Shown: one piece after another, positions 8,114 through 16,645 of the stretch | How the letters are laid out: each line of letters opens with the position of its first letter | Numbering within the stretch: the first letter of the stretch is position 1 | Assembly: GCA_014238945.1 (NCBI GenBank) | Contig: JABAAB010000014.1 | Span: 166,882-230,881, forward strand | Source: Lysobacterales bacterium | Lineage (GTDB): Bacteria; Pseudomonadota; Gammaproteobacteria; Xanthomonadales; SZUA-36 | Direction of reading: 5' to 3' | DNA: 64,000 nt | Notes under the pieces: model-generated | Told to the model about the DNA's origin: nothing | Seen by the model: only the letters and a program-made list of their open reading frames with translations | Database searches by the model: none | Program-made: the position numbers and the translations under genes

Positions 8114-8920
8114 ATGCCACTGAAATATTTCCAATCTGACGCTACTGACAAGGACGTTGTTGCTGCCCTCGAGCGCGACGGCGCCTGCGTGGTTCTTAAT
8201 CAGGTACCGGCGGAGGTATTAGATGCTGTGAACGCAGATTTTCGGGCGCCTTTTGATGAGTTGGGACACTGGGAAGAAGACGATTTCAGTGGCTACACGA
8301 CCCGGCGCATCGCCGGCATCCTCGGTATTTCGCGCGCAGCCGCGGACCTGGTCGAGCACCCTCGGGTTCTGGCAGCAGCCGACGCGGTACTGCTTCGCAA
8401 CTGCGAGAATTACCGCATCAGCAGTCTGTCTGGCATTGAGATATTACCCGGCGAGGACAACCAGGTGCTGCACACCGACGACAGCGTGTACCCCCTGCGT
8501 CTGGGCAATACGCAATTGCAGATCAGCGCCATGTGGGCGCTGAACGATTTTACCGCCGAAAACGGAGCCACTCGCGTCGTGTTGGGTAGTCACCAAAAAC
8601 CGGCACATGCTGGCCTGGTCGACCCAATTGGCGCAGTCGAGCAGGCCGTCATGCCCCGAGGTTCCCTGTTGCTGTACCTGGGCTCCACGCTACATGGCGG
8701 CGGCGCCAATCGCAGCCAGGGGCCACGTGCCGGGTTGATCAATGTCTATTCACTCGGTTGGTTGCGCCAAGAAGAAAACCAGTACCTGAACGTGCGTCGC
8801 GAAGTGGCGGAGACCCATTCCACGACGATCCAGCGCCTCATGGGATACTGTCGGCACCCCAGCCCGGGTGGCTCTCTTGGCTCCTGGCAAAATCCCGACG
8901 GATCCTGGGTGGAAGACTGA
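8114..8920 (+). CDS. Phytanoyl-CoA dioxygenase-family Fe(II)/2-oxoglutarate oxygenase
   Basis: 268 residues. The facial triad and co-substrate site of Fe(II)/2-oxoglutarate oxygenases are complete: His120-Thr-Asp122 ([11 protein letters not shown]), distal His194 ([10 protein letters not shown]) and Arg205 (GPRAGLI) for the 2-oxoglutarate carboxylate. PhyH-family enzymes hydroxylate small molecules such as acyl-CoAs, ectoine or quaternary amines; the substrate is unknown. The ATG at 8114 lacks a clear ribosome-binding site. The frame stays open upstream through the left inverted repeat to 7991, but I place the start at 8114 because the conserved domain starts there and the extension is repeat-derived. 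The gene sits exactly between the two inverted repeats, converging on the APC permease gene. Transfer as a unit is plausible but unproven. Confidence 0.8.
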   Translation: MPLKYFQSDATDKDVVAALERDGACVVLNQVPAEVLDAVNADFRAPFDELGHWEEDDFSGYTTRRIAGILGISRAAADLVEHPRVLAAADAVLLRNCENYRISSLSGIEILPGEDNQVLHTDDSVYPLRLGNTQLQISAMWALNDFTAENGATRVVLGSHQKPAHAGLVDPIGAVEQAVMPRGSLLLYLGSTLHGGGANRSQGPRAGLINVYSLGWLRQEENQYLNVRREVAETHSTTIQRLMGYCRHPSPGGSLGSWQNPDGSWVED

Positions 8921-8982
8921 GGGGACTCACGTTCCGGAAAGACGCTCCAGCATTTCCTGGTAGCGGTGTTTGCCTATTCACT

Positions 8983-9068
8983 ATGTGCCAGAAAACGCTA
9001 ATAAACGACAGTTGACGTGGCAAAAAATTGACACAATGCATAATGTCCGCTTTCGGCCACAAGCAGAC
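8983..9068 (-). repeat. Right copy of inverted repeat flanking the dioxygenase gene
   Basis: Reverse-oriented partner of 7964-8059, 86 bases. Its outer end forms the same hairpin, GTCCGCT (9045-9051), 10-base loop TTCGGCCACA, AGCAGAC (9062-9068), with one G-to-A change in the stem. The inner end is ATGTGCCAG. The pair encloses the dioxygenase gene with short spacers on both sides, so the whole unit spans 7964-9068. The minus-strand frame across this copy reads [10 protein letters not shown]..., a type of peptide I associate with repeat-derived spurious proteins in automated annotations. Confidence 0.8.
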
Positions 9069-9148
9069 ATTGCCAATCATCTTTCCTACACTTGTAGAGT
9101 AGTAAAATGTCGGTCAGTCGGCGAGCCTTGTTGAACGAGCAGTGATCG

Positions 9149-10561
9149 TTATGTCTCGTCGTTATCAAGCCAGTCCTCCACTCGTGACGGGGGCAGTCCA
9201 CGCGCGTAATACACATAAACCGGAATCCCTAGCGCAATCAGACCCAAACCCGCCAACGACCGCCCAGGCATGGAGAACAACGTGTTGAGCGTAAGCCAGG
9301 CGATTCCCAGCAGATATGCCATCGGCAGAAAAGGATACCCCCACGCGCGATAGCTGTGTGCGTTCGCGGGCAATCGTTTGCGCAAAACGAAAATCGCCGC
9401 CACTGCCATGATGTCAAAGATCAATATTGAAAACACAATCATGTCCGTGAGCACATCGAAGGTGCCCGAAATTGCGAAAGCGATGGCGCAGATACCTAGC
9501 AACAGCACCGCAGGAACCGGGACGCGCGAGTTTCGGGATACGGTCGCGAATACGGATGGCAAAAGTCCGTCTCGGGCCATCGCAAATGGAAACCGTGTCA
9601 TGGACAACACGCTACTGTGTAGAGCTCCAAATACGGACAGCATCAGCCCAGCCGCCATGAGTGTCGAAGCGCCCGCGCCGACGATGCGTGCGATCACCGC
9701 GCCGGCGACTGAGGACGATTCCGGGATGCTCGCAACGGTGTCCGGCGACAGCGCGTAAAAATAGGCAGCATTAACGAGTACGTACAGACCAATAAGAATC
9801 AGCGCGGAGCTGAATAGTATACGCGGCAGTGTTCGAGCCGGATCCTTCACTTCTTCGGCGACCACAATAATTGTCGTCGCACCGCTGTAGCTCCACATCG
9901 CTGCAATTATGGCGGCTCCGAAGCCAGCAAGTCCCATGCGCGCTTCTGCGGGTACGCCTTCACAGGTGCCGCCTGCGCTACTTAATGCGTAGTTGGCCCA
10001 CGACCCATCCCCGAAGAAGAATGCGCAACCCGCAATGCCGAACAACAGCGCGATCTTGAGTCCTGTGATTACGGTCGCAAGTGATCCATTCGCCCTAACG
10101 GATGCCAGATTCAGCGCCGTGACGAACACCAGGGTTGCCGTAACAAGCAGAGTTGAGACACCTGATGAAAGAGTGCCCCCGAGCAGATCATTGAAAAATA
10201 TGACGAATACAATCGCCAGCGCTGCCATGCTCCCGGCACCGTCGATAAGCGTTTCCATCCAACCGTAGAGGAACGCCCAGAACCTGCCGTATGCCGCGCC
10301 GATGTAGTTATACGCCCCTCCGGAGCGCGGCATTAGGGTGCTCAATTCCGCATAGATAAACGCGCCCGCCATTACAAACAGGCCGGCTGCTGCATACGCC
10401 AACAGCACCATCTCGGGTGTCCCGACATTGCAGATCATGACTCGAGCTTTAAGGAATACGCCCGTCCCAATCGCACTTGTGACGCCCAACGCTATTGCCG
10501 CTACGAGGCCAATGCCCCTTTTAAGATGGGGCGCACCGTTCGAGTGATTGTGTTTAGCCAC
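9149..10561 (-). CDS. APC-superfamily amino acid/polyamine permease
   Basis: 470 residues from a GTG at 10561, chosen because GGGGAG lies 7-9 bases upstream; the ATG at 10576 sits on top of that site and would bury it. The protein has about 12 hydrophobic segments. The first, GIGLVAAIALGVTSAIGTGVFL, carries the G-S/T-x-I-G-x-G-V-F signature of amino acid-polyamine-organocation carriers (substrate carboxylate binding). YAELSTLMPRSGGAYNYIGAAYGR is the conserved TM2-TM3 region. It lies in the inner membrane and probably imports an amino acid by symport or exchange. The substrate is not readable. It is convergent with the dioxygenase gene and downstream of the tRNA-Met terminator, within the insertion-like segment. 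Confidence 0.85.
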   Translation of the reverse strand: MAKHNHSNGAPHLKRGIGLVAAIALGVTSAIGTGVFLKARVMICNVGTPEMVLLAYAAAGLFVMAGAFIYAELSTLMPRSGGAYNYIGAAYGRFWAFLYGWMETLIDGAGSMAALAIVFVIFFNDLLGGTLSSGVSTLLVTATLVFVTALNLASVRANGSLATVITGLKIALLFGIAGCAFFFGDGSWANYALSSAGGTCEGVPAEARMGLAGFGAAIIAAMWSYSGATTIIVVAEEVKDPARTLPRILFSSALILIGLYVLVNAAYFYALSPDTVASIPESSSVAGAVIARIVGAGASTLMAAGLMLSVFGALHSSVLSMTRFPFAMARDGLLPSVFATVSRNSRVPVPAVLLLGICAIAFAISGTFDVLTDMIVFSILIFDIMAVAAIFVLRKRLPANAHSYRAWGYPFLPMAYLLGIAWLTLNTLFSMPGRSLAGLGLIALGIPVYVYYARGLPPSRVEDWLDNDET

Positions 10562-10757
10562 GGTGAATCTCCCCATAGATAAATATGCGGGCCAGGGAGG
10601 CAGACCCCATCATCTTGTTCTCAACGTGACATCGCAATTATTGTTGATGGGGAGCAATTCCTCGGCAATTGTGGATAGGAAGTATAAACCACCTTTTTCG
10701 CAATTCAGCCAGGTATCAGTGACTGCAAACTGATCCGTTTATACCCTTTATTGGAAT

Positions 10758-10781
10758 GTCCGCTATTGGCCGAAAGCGGAC
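10758..10781 (+). repeat. Third copy of the GTCCGCT...AGCGGAC hairpin
   Basis: GTCCGCT (10758-10764), a 10-base loop ATTGGCCGAA, AGCGGAC (10775-10781): the same stem and the same TGGCCGAA loop core as in the left inverted repeat, here without the following ~70 bases. It marks the tRNA-side edge of the accessory segment. Its perfect stem and shared loop in three copies within 2.8 kb indicate a dispersed repeat family and not a chance palindrome. Confidence 0.75.
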
Positions 10782-10867
10782 CTTTTATTTTGGCCCGAAA
10801 TCGGCCTTGGGGTATCTATTCTCAAGACTATGGAATTAGGGTTGTGGCTCGTTTGTTTTATTATTTC

Positions 10868-10887
10868 AGTGCGCCAAAAGTGCGCCA
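10868..10887. repeat. AGTGCGCCA direct-repeat doublet beside tRNA-Met
   Basis: Two copies of AGTGCGCCA begin at 10868 and 10879, an 11-base period, or about one DNA turn. Spaced short direct repeats of this kind occur near the integration end of tRNA-linked elements, where they can be recombinase arm sites. Here no integrase accompanies them, so the role is inference. Confidence 0.5.
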
Positions 10888-10901
10888 TTTTTATGATCTT
10901 A

Positions 10902-10930
10902 AACAAGAAAAGCACCAGAAAGGTGCTTAA
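10902..10930 (-). terminator. Rho-independent terminator of tRNA-Met
   Basis: Read on the minus strand: AAGCACC, loop TTTCT, GGTGCTT followed by TTCTTGTTT. The 7-bp stem occupies 10910-10916 and 10922-10928 and lies 17 bases beyond the tRNA 3' end, in the right orientation to end the tRNA transcript. Confidence 0.8.
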
Positions 10931-10944
10931 CTTGTTGATGATAC

Positions 10945-11021
10945 TGGTGGTGATGGGTGGACTTGAACCACCGACCTCAGCATTATGAATGCCGCGCTCT
11001 AACCAGCTGAGCTACATCACC
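10945..11021 (-). tRNA. tRNA-Met (CAT)
   Basis: A 77-base cloverleaf with encoded CCA. Acceptor strands GGTGATG/CATCACC, D-arm GCTCAGCTGGTTAGAGC, anticodon stem CGGCA/TGCTG with loop TTCATAA (anticodon CAT), T-arm GGTGG-TTCAAGT-CCACC. The anticodon arm matches the elongator-Met layout. A lysidine-modified tRNA-Ile also has CAT, but its usual identity features are not obvious here. No initiator-type C1-A72 mismatch: position 1 is G paired with C. The gene has its own promoter and terminator. Accessory DNA begins on its 3' side, a common integration target, but I found no duplicated 3' end that would mark a far attachment site. Confidence 0.93.
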
Positions 11022-11059
11022 AATTTTGTTTGCCAAATACCCGGACCATTGCAGTCGGG

Positions 11060-11095
11060 GGCGCAAATTCTCACTGCAAGCGCCGCAAATGTCAA
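11060..11095 (-). promoter_or_regulatory. Sigma-70 promoter of tRNA-Met
   Basis: On the minus strand a perfect -35 box TTGACA (11090-11095), a 17-base spacer and a -10 box GAGAAT (11067-11072) are followed by the very G+C-rich stretch TTGCGCCCCC. The tRNA starts about 45 bases after the -10. A G+C-rich discriminator is the known signature of growth-rate and stringent control of stable RNA genes; control here is inferred from that. Confidence 0.75.
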
Positions 11096-11132
11096 CCGCC
11101 AATGGACTGAATCGGGTCAGGTTTTTCAAGTT

Positions 11133-12071
11133 TCAGTCAGTAAAAGAGTATCCAAAGGCTTTTTCGAAGCGCTCCTCGATCTCGTCCATGGATGGGGCAT
11201 GGTTCTGTGGGCCCTGTACGGCTATTTTGAATGCACCCATTACCGAACCGATCCTACAGGCTGTTACCAGGTCCAGATTGTTCTGTAGCCCATAGATCAG
11301 ACCGGATCGGTAGGCATCTCCGCAGCCAGTTGGATCCAGGATCCCATCGGCATCCACGGTCTTTATGGTTTCCTCGCCGGCTTCGGTAATCAGACTTGAT
11401 CCTTCGCTGCCATGGGTAATGATCAACGCCTCAAGTTGTTCTGCTACCTGTTCTTTGGTCAGACCCGTACGGTCCTGGATTAACTGGAATTCATAGTCGT
11501 TGGCGACCAGCCAGTTGGCCTGGCTGATAAATGTTCTGAGGTCATTGCCGTCAAACAGCGTCATGGCCTGACCGGGGTCAAAAATGTGGGGTATACCCAG
11601 TCGCTCAAAATCCCGGCTGTGCTGCAGCATGGCCTTTCTGCCGTCCGGTGCCACAATACCCAATGTCATGCCCCTGGTCTCGTCGACCTTGTTGAGATAG
11701 CTCTCCTGCATTGCCCCCGGGTGGAAGGCGGTGATCTGGTTGTCATCCAGATCAGTGGTAATAAAAGCCTGAGGTGTGAATTCTCCTTCCAGGTGACGCA
11801 CGTAACGGGTGGAGATGCCCAGCGATTCCAAACGTCTCTGGTAAGGTCCGAAATCATCACCAACCGTTGCCATCGGGTAGGGGTCACCACCGAGCAGTTT
11901 CAGGTTGTAGGCAATATTGCCCGCCACGCCCCCAAACTGCCGACGCATTTCCGGTACCAGGAAGGAAACGTTCAGGATATGCACCTGCTCCGGAAGGATA
12001 TGATCTTTGAATCGTTCCGGGAACACCATGATGGTGTCAAAGGCCAGGGAACCACAAATTAATGCCGACAT
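11133..12071 (-). CDS. PfkB-family carbohydrate/nucleoside kinase (adenosine kinase-like)
   Basis: 312 residues. The N terminus MSALICGSLAFDT holds the substrate-contacting Asp12, FGGVAGNIAYNL is the first PfkB signature, and DPTGCGDAYRSGL (246-258) is the second, with catalytic Asp252 and the anion hole. Absence of a signal peptide and the domain order fit a cytosolic kinase of the ribokinase fold. Its length and the GGVAGN motif resemble proteobacterial proteins annotated as adenosine kinase, so phosphorylation of adenosine to AMP is the best guess; a sugar kinase is possible. It is divergent from mreB. A TAGAAT -10-like box (12116-12121, minus) and a dyad at 12100-12113 lie upstream. Confidence 0.8.
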   Translation of the reverse strand: MSALICGSLAFDTIMVFPERFKDHILPEQVHILNVSFLVPEMRRQFGGVAGNIAYNLKLLGGDPYPMATVGDDFGPYQRRLESLGISTRYVRHLEGEFTPQAFITTDLDDNQITAFHPGAMQESYLNKVDETRGMTLGIVAPDGRKAMLQHSRDFERLGIPHIFDPGQAMTLFDGNDLRTFISQANWLVANDYEFQLIQDRTGLTKEQVAEQLEALIITHGSEGSSLITEAGEETIKTVDADGILDPTGCGDAYRSGLIYGLQNNLDLVTACRIGSVMGAFKIAVQGPQNHAPSMDEIEERFEKAFGYSFTD

Positions 12072-12099
12072 GCTTTGATCCGTTTTTTCAGAGAAATTG

Positions 12100-12113
12100 C
12101 GTTTACATAAACG
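12100..12113. promoter_or_regulatory. Operator-like palindrome upstream of the PfkB kinase gene
   Basis: CGTTTA-CA-TAAACG is a perfect 14-base dyad between the kinase start (12071) and a possible -10 box TAGAAT (12116-12121, minus strand). A repressor bound here would block the kinase promoter. No regulator gene is nearby, and a chance palindrome cannot be excluded. Confidence 0.35.
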
Positions 12114-12145
12114 GCATTCTAGCGGATTTTGCGGCTATGACCTGA

Positions 12146-13312
<1,167 letters not shown>

Positions 13313-13365
13313 AGGACAACCCCCATCGGGCGTATCTGCCTGATCAATAGACTCACGATAAGAAT

Positions 13366-14286
13366 TTGGCAAATACCCCATCATCAGGCTCAAGCCGCTG
13401 GTTCGGCGGAGAAGGCGCCAGGACCGCGCGACTGATGGTGTATATTTTGCTGTCCGTCGTACTGATGTCGATGGATCAGCGTGGTGGTTACGTTCCCCGT
13501 ATACGCAATGCCATGGAGTCCGTTTTTGAACCGGTGTTTCACCTGGCCGGTTGGCCGTCAAGGGCAATTCGCTCGGTCGCCGAACACACCCGCGCAAGAC
13601 AGGATTTGATCGACCAGAACCGGCAACTGTTGGAGCAATTGCTAAAAGTCGGGGGGTCGGTACAAACACAATCTGCCCTGAGACAGGAAAATCAGCGTCT
13701 TCGAAGCCTGCTGGAGTCCACCCAGGGCAGGGCCTACGAATTCAGGTTTGCGGAAATGATCCGTGTGGACCTGGATCCGTTTTCACATAAGGTCTGGATT
13801 GATCGCGGCAGCGAACAGGGCGTGACAGAAGGCCAGGCCGTAATCGACGGACGCGGTATCGTCGGGCAGGTGGAGAATGTACACCGGTATGCGTCGACCG
13901 TTCGCCTGATTTCCGACCCGGATCATGCTCTGCCGGTGCAAATCAACAGGACCGGATTACGTACAGTCGCCTTTGGCACCGGCGACACCTCTCATTTGCT
14001 AATGCCAAACGTACCACTACAGGCAGATGTGGGTGAGGGAGACATGATCGTTACCTCGGGTCTTGGTGACCGTTTTCCACCGGGTTTTCCTGCCGGTGAG
14101 GTGGCTCGGGTGGAACGCAACAGTGGTGATACTTTTGCAATTGTCTATGTCAGGCCATATGCAGCGCTGGACCGCGGTCGCGAAGTGTTGTTGATAGAGG
14201 CAAAAACTGAGATGCAAGTCGAGCCTCAAATTGAGACCTCCTCCGCAGTACCACCTGTTTTACCGCAACCGGTGGATGAGTCATGA
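13366..14286 (+). CDS. mreC: Rod-shape determining protein MreC
   Basis: 306 residues from a TTG start at 13366; an ATG at 13435 would cut into the membrane helix and is less likely. One transmembrane segment (about 24-38, MVYILLSVVLMSM) anchors it in the inner membrane with the bulk in the periplasm. A coiled coil follows (about 75-115, ending QENQRLRSLLEST), then the double beta-barrel core (VDLDPFSHKVWIDRGSEQG; VIDGRGIVGQVENV; VTSGLGDRFPPGFPAGEV). MreC links MreB to PBP2 and activates it. The C-terminal tail is Pro/Gln-rich. It overlaps mreD by four bases (ATGA). Confidence 0.95.
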   Translation: MANTPSSGSSRWFGGEGARTARLMVYILLSVVLMSMDQRGGYVPRIRNAMESVFEPVFHLAGWPSRAIRSVAEHTRARQDLIDQNRQLLEQLLKVGGSVQTQSALRQENQRLRSLLESTQGRAYEFRFAEMIRVDLDPFSHKVWIDRGSEQGVTEGQAVIDGRGIVGQVENVHRYASTVRLISDPDHALPVQINRTGLRTVAFGTGDTSHLLMPNVPLQADVGEGDMIVTSGLGDRFPPGFPAGEVARVERNSGDTFAIVYVRPYAALDRGREVLLIEAKTEMQVEPQIETSSAVPPVLPQPVDES

Positions 14287-14774
14287 GACGGGCGGGGGAA
14301 AGTCGCACTCTGGTTTTACTCACCATCATAGCGGCCATGTTGTTGTCATTGATACCGATGCCGGAACCATTGTCGGAATTCAAACCTTACTGGGTCGCGT
14401 TGGTGATGATTTACTGGACGCTGGAGACCCGCGGGATGATCGGCCTGGGGCTGGCTTTCCTGATCGGTCTCACCCTCGATGTTTTAAGTGGCAGCTTGAT
14501 GGGATTACACGCACTGAGCCTGGTGGTGATGGTGTTCCTGGTACAACGATTCAGACCTCGTCTGCGTTTTTTCCCACCCTGGCAGCAGGTACTGGGTGTG
14601 CTGGGTTTACTGGTCAATGACAAGATCATCCTGATCTGGATCCTGGCACTGCTGGGCGAACCGATGCCCACCTGGGAATACTGGTTGGCACCGGTGGTCG
14701 GTATGGCATTGTGGCCATGGATATTTCTGTTGCTTGATCGTATTCGTGCACGCCAGCGTCAACACAAGTCGTGA
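14283..14774 (+). CDS. mreD: Rod-shape determining protein MreD
   Basis: 163 residues, nearly all hydrophobic with about five to six membrane segments. Characteristic stretches are PEPLSEFKPYWVALVMIYW and GLTLDVLSGSLMGLHALSL. MreD is the small inner-membrane subunit of the elongation complex, working with MreC. It begins inside mreC (ATGA) and its stop overlaps the GTG of mrdA, so the three are translationally coupled. Confidence 0.93.
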   Translation: MRRAGESRTLVLLTIIAAMLLSLIPMPEPLSEFKPYWVALVMIYWTLETRGMIGLGLAFLIGLTLDVLSGSLMGLHALSLVVMVFLVQRFRPRLRFFPPWQQVLGVLGLLVNDKIILIWILALLGEPMPTWEYWLAPVVGMALWPWIFLLLDRIRARQRQHKS

Positions 14775-16645
14775 TCAATTACGCCAACGAACAAGCCATG
14801 AAGGACCCTCGCGAAGAGCAATTGCTTTTTGAAAGCAGGGCCAGGGCAGGGTTCTTTGTGGTTGTGATCTGTATGCTGGGCTTGCTCGGACGCTACTTTT
14901 GGCTGCAGGTAACTGCACATCAACAGTTTTCCACGCGCTCTGAAAGCAACCGGGTAAGTGTGCGTCCAGTGGTTCCCAACCGGGGATTGATCTATGACCG
15001 GAGAGGCCGGGTAATAGCGGAGAACCTTCCCGCCTACCGGTTGGAAATAGTAGCCGAGAAAGTGCAGCAGCTTGAGCCCCTGCTGGACGAATTGGCGACG
15101 CTTATAGAGCTCAACGATGAGCATCGGAACAGCTTCAACAAGTCCCGGCGTCATTACCGCGTGTTTGACCCCATCCCTCTGAAACTCAATCTCAGTGAAC
15201 AGGAGGTTGCCCGGTTTGCGGTGAACCGGCATCGTTTTAAAGGCGCGGATGTCGTGCCTTACCTGTCCAGGAATTATCCCTATGGTGAGCTGCTGACCCA
15301 CGTGCTGGGTTATGTCGGGCGTCTGGATGAACGGGATATCGCCAGGGTGGATCAGGGCAATTACCGTGGTACACGCATCATCGGAAAAATTGGTATTGAG
15401 CAGTTCAGGGAAACCGAATTGCATGGAACCAGTGGGTATGAGCAGGTGGAAACCAACGTCAGCGGTCGGGTGCTGCGGGTGCTCGATCGCCAGGACGCAA
15501 TCCCGGGTACGGATCTGGTGCTGTCGATAGACGTGGCCGTCCAGCGTGCGGCCTGGGACGGACTGGGTGAGCGGCCCGGTTCGGTGGTGGCGATTGATCC
15601 CACCGATGGCAGTATCATCGCGCTGGTCAGCAAGCCGGCCTATGATCCCAATGCCTTTGTACACGGTATCAGCCAGCAGGCCTACCAGGCCATCCTGGAC
15701 ACACCCGGTCGGCCCCTGTTCAACCGGGCGCTCAAAGGGGGTTATGAACCGGGTTCCACGCTCAAGCCTTTTGTCGGTCTGGCAGGTCTGGAGCTGGATC
15801 TGATAAATACGCAAACCCGGGTGTATTCGAGTGGTTCATTTTATATCGATGGCTACAGCCGACCCTACCGGGATTGGAAGGAGGAAGGCCACGGATGGGT
15901 GACCCTGGAATCCGCGTTGGAACAGTCCGTGAATACCTATTTCTACCAGTTGGCCATGGAAATGGGCATAGATCGGATGCACGACTACCTGTCCCAGTTT
16001 GGATTTGGTTCATTGACCGGTGTTGATGTCCCGGGGGAAGGGGCAGGTCTGTTGCCTTCGCGGCAATGGAAGCGTGCTGCCCGGGATGAGCCCTGGTATC
16101 CCGGCGAAACCGTGATCGCCGGTATCGGACAAGGGTTCAACGTGGTGACACCCCTGCAGTTGGCCAATGCACTTGCGGTGCTGATCAATGGTGGCAAGCG
16201 TTATGAACCCAGGTTGTTGTATGCAACCAAAGCCGCGGGGATTGAACGTGCGCAGCGGGTCAGGGCACCGCTTGCAATGCAGATACCGGTAAAGGAGGCA
16301 GGGGACTGGCAGGCGGTACTTGAAGGCATGGACCGGGTGGTCAACGGTGTACGTGGCACCGCGACGGGGATTGCCGTGGACGCACGTTACAGGACGGCAG
16401 GCAAGACCGGTACGGCCCAGGTCTACCAGTTGAATGAAGATGGGGAATACAACGAAGCTGATGTGGCGCAACATCTGCGTGATCATGCCTTGTTCATCGC
16501 CTTTGCTCCGGTAGAAGTGCCCAGGATCGCGATCGCGGTGATCGTGGAACATGGTGGCACAGGATCAAAGGCCGCCGCACCGGTGGCACGCGCCACCCTC
16601 GATGCCTGGCTGGATCAGGAGACGGGCATGGAGGTGCAACCGTGA
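14771..16645 (+). CDS. mrdA: Penicillin-binding protein 2 (elongation transpeptidase)
   Basis: 624 residues from the GTG that overlaps the mreD stop (GTGA); an ATG at 14798 is an alternative. One N-terminal membrane helix (about 26-46) is followed by the pedestal domain (VRPVVPNRGLIYDRRGRVIAEN) and the transpeptidase domain with STLK (Ser329, Lys332), SVN (386-388) and KTGTAQ (Lys545). It cross-links new peptidoglycan along the side wall in the periplasm, working with RodA encoded next. All active-site residues are in place and the length is normal. Confidence 0.96.
   Translation: MINYANEQAMKDPREEQLLFESRARAGFFVVVICMLGLLGRYFWLQVTAHQQFSTRSESNRVSVRPVVPNRGLIYDRRGRVIAENLPAYRLEIVAEKVQQLEPLLDELATLIELNDEHRNSFNKSRRHYRVFDPIPLKLNLSEQEVARFAVNRHRFKGADVVPYLSRNYPYGELLTHVLGYVGRLDERDIARVDQGNYRGTRIIGKIGIEQFRETELHGTSGYEQVETNVSGRVLRVLDRQDAIPGTDLVLSIDVAVQRAAWDGLGERPGSVVAIDPTDGSIIALVSKPAYDPNAFVHGISQQAYQAILDTPGRPLFNRALKGGYEPGSTLKPFVGLAGLELDLINTQTRVYSSGSFYIDGYSRPYRDWKEEGHGWVTLESALEQSVNTYFYQLAMEMGIDRMHDYLSQFGFGSLTGVDVPGEGAGLLPSRQWKRAARDEPWYPGETVIAGIGQGFNVVTPLQLANALAVLINGGKRYEPRLLYATKAAGIERAQRVRAPLAMQIPVKEAGDWQAVLEGMDRVVNGVRGTATGIAVDARYRTAGKTGTAQVYQLNEDGEYNEADVAQHLRDHALFIAFAPVEVPRIAIAVIVEHGGTGSKAAAPVARATLDAWLDQETGMEVQP

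Larger units (their letters stand above)
10562..10901. other. Leader of the permease gene and repeat-bearing junction
   Basis: This stretch separates the permease gene from the tRNA-Met terminator. It contains the third hairpin repeat (10758-10781), an adjacent GGCC-CGAAATC-GGCC palindrome (10792-10806), and the AGTGCGCCA doublet at 10868-10887. The sequence is A+T-rich around 10840-10868. The promoter of the permease gene should lie at about 10600-10740 but I could not fix its elements. No protein-coding frame of interest is present, and no integrase remnant could be recognised. Confidence 0.45.

Noticed and set aside
8838..9080. Minus-strand frame starting inside the right inverted repeat ([10 protein letters not shown]...)
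   Set aside because: It is a translation of the repeat running into antisense of the dioxygenase gene; such peptides recur wherever the repeat occurs.
10562..10944. Integrase remnant next to tRNA-Met
   Set aside because: No frame on either strand shows recombinase motifs; only short repeats remain.
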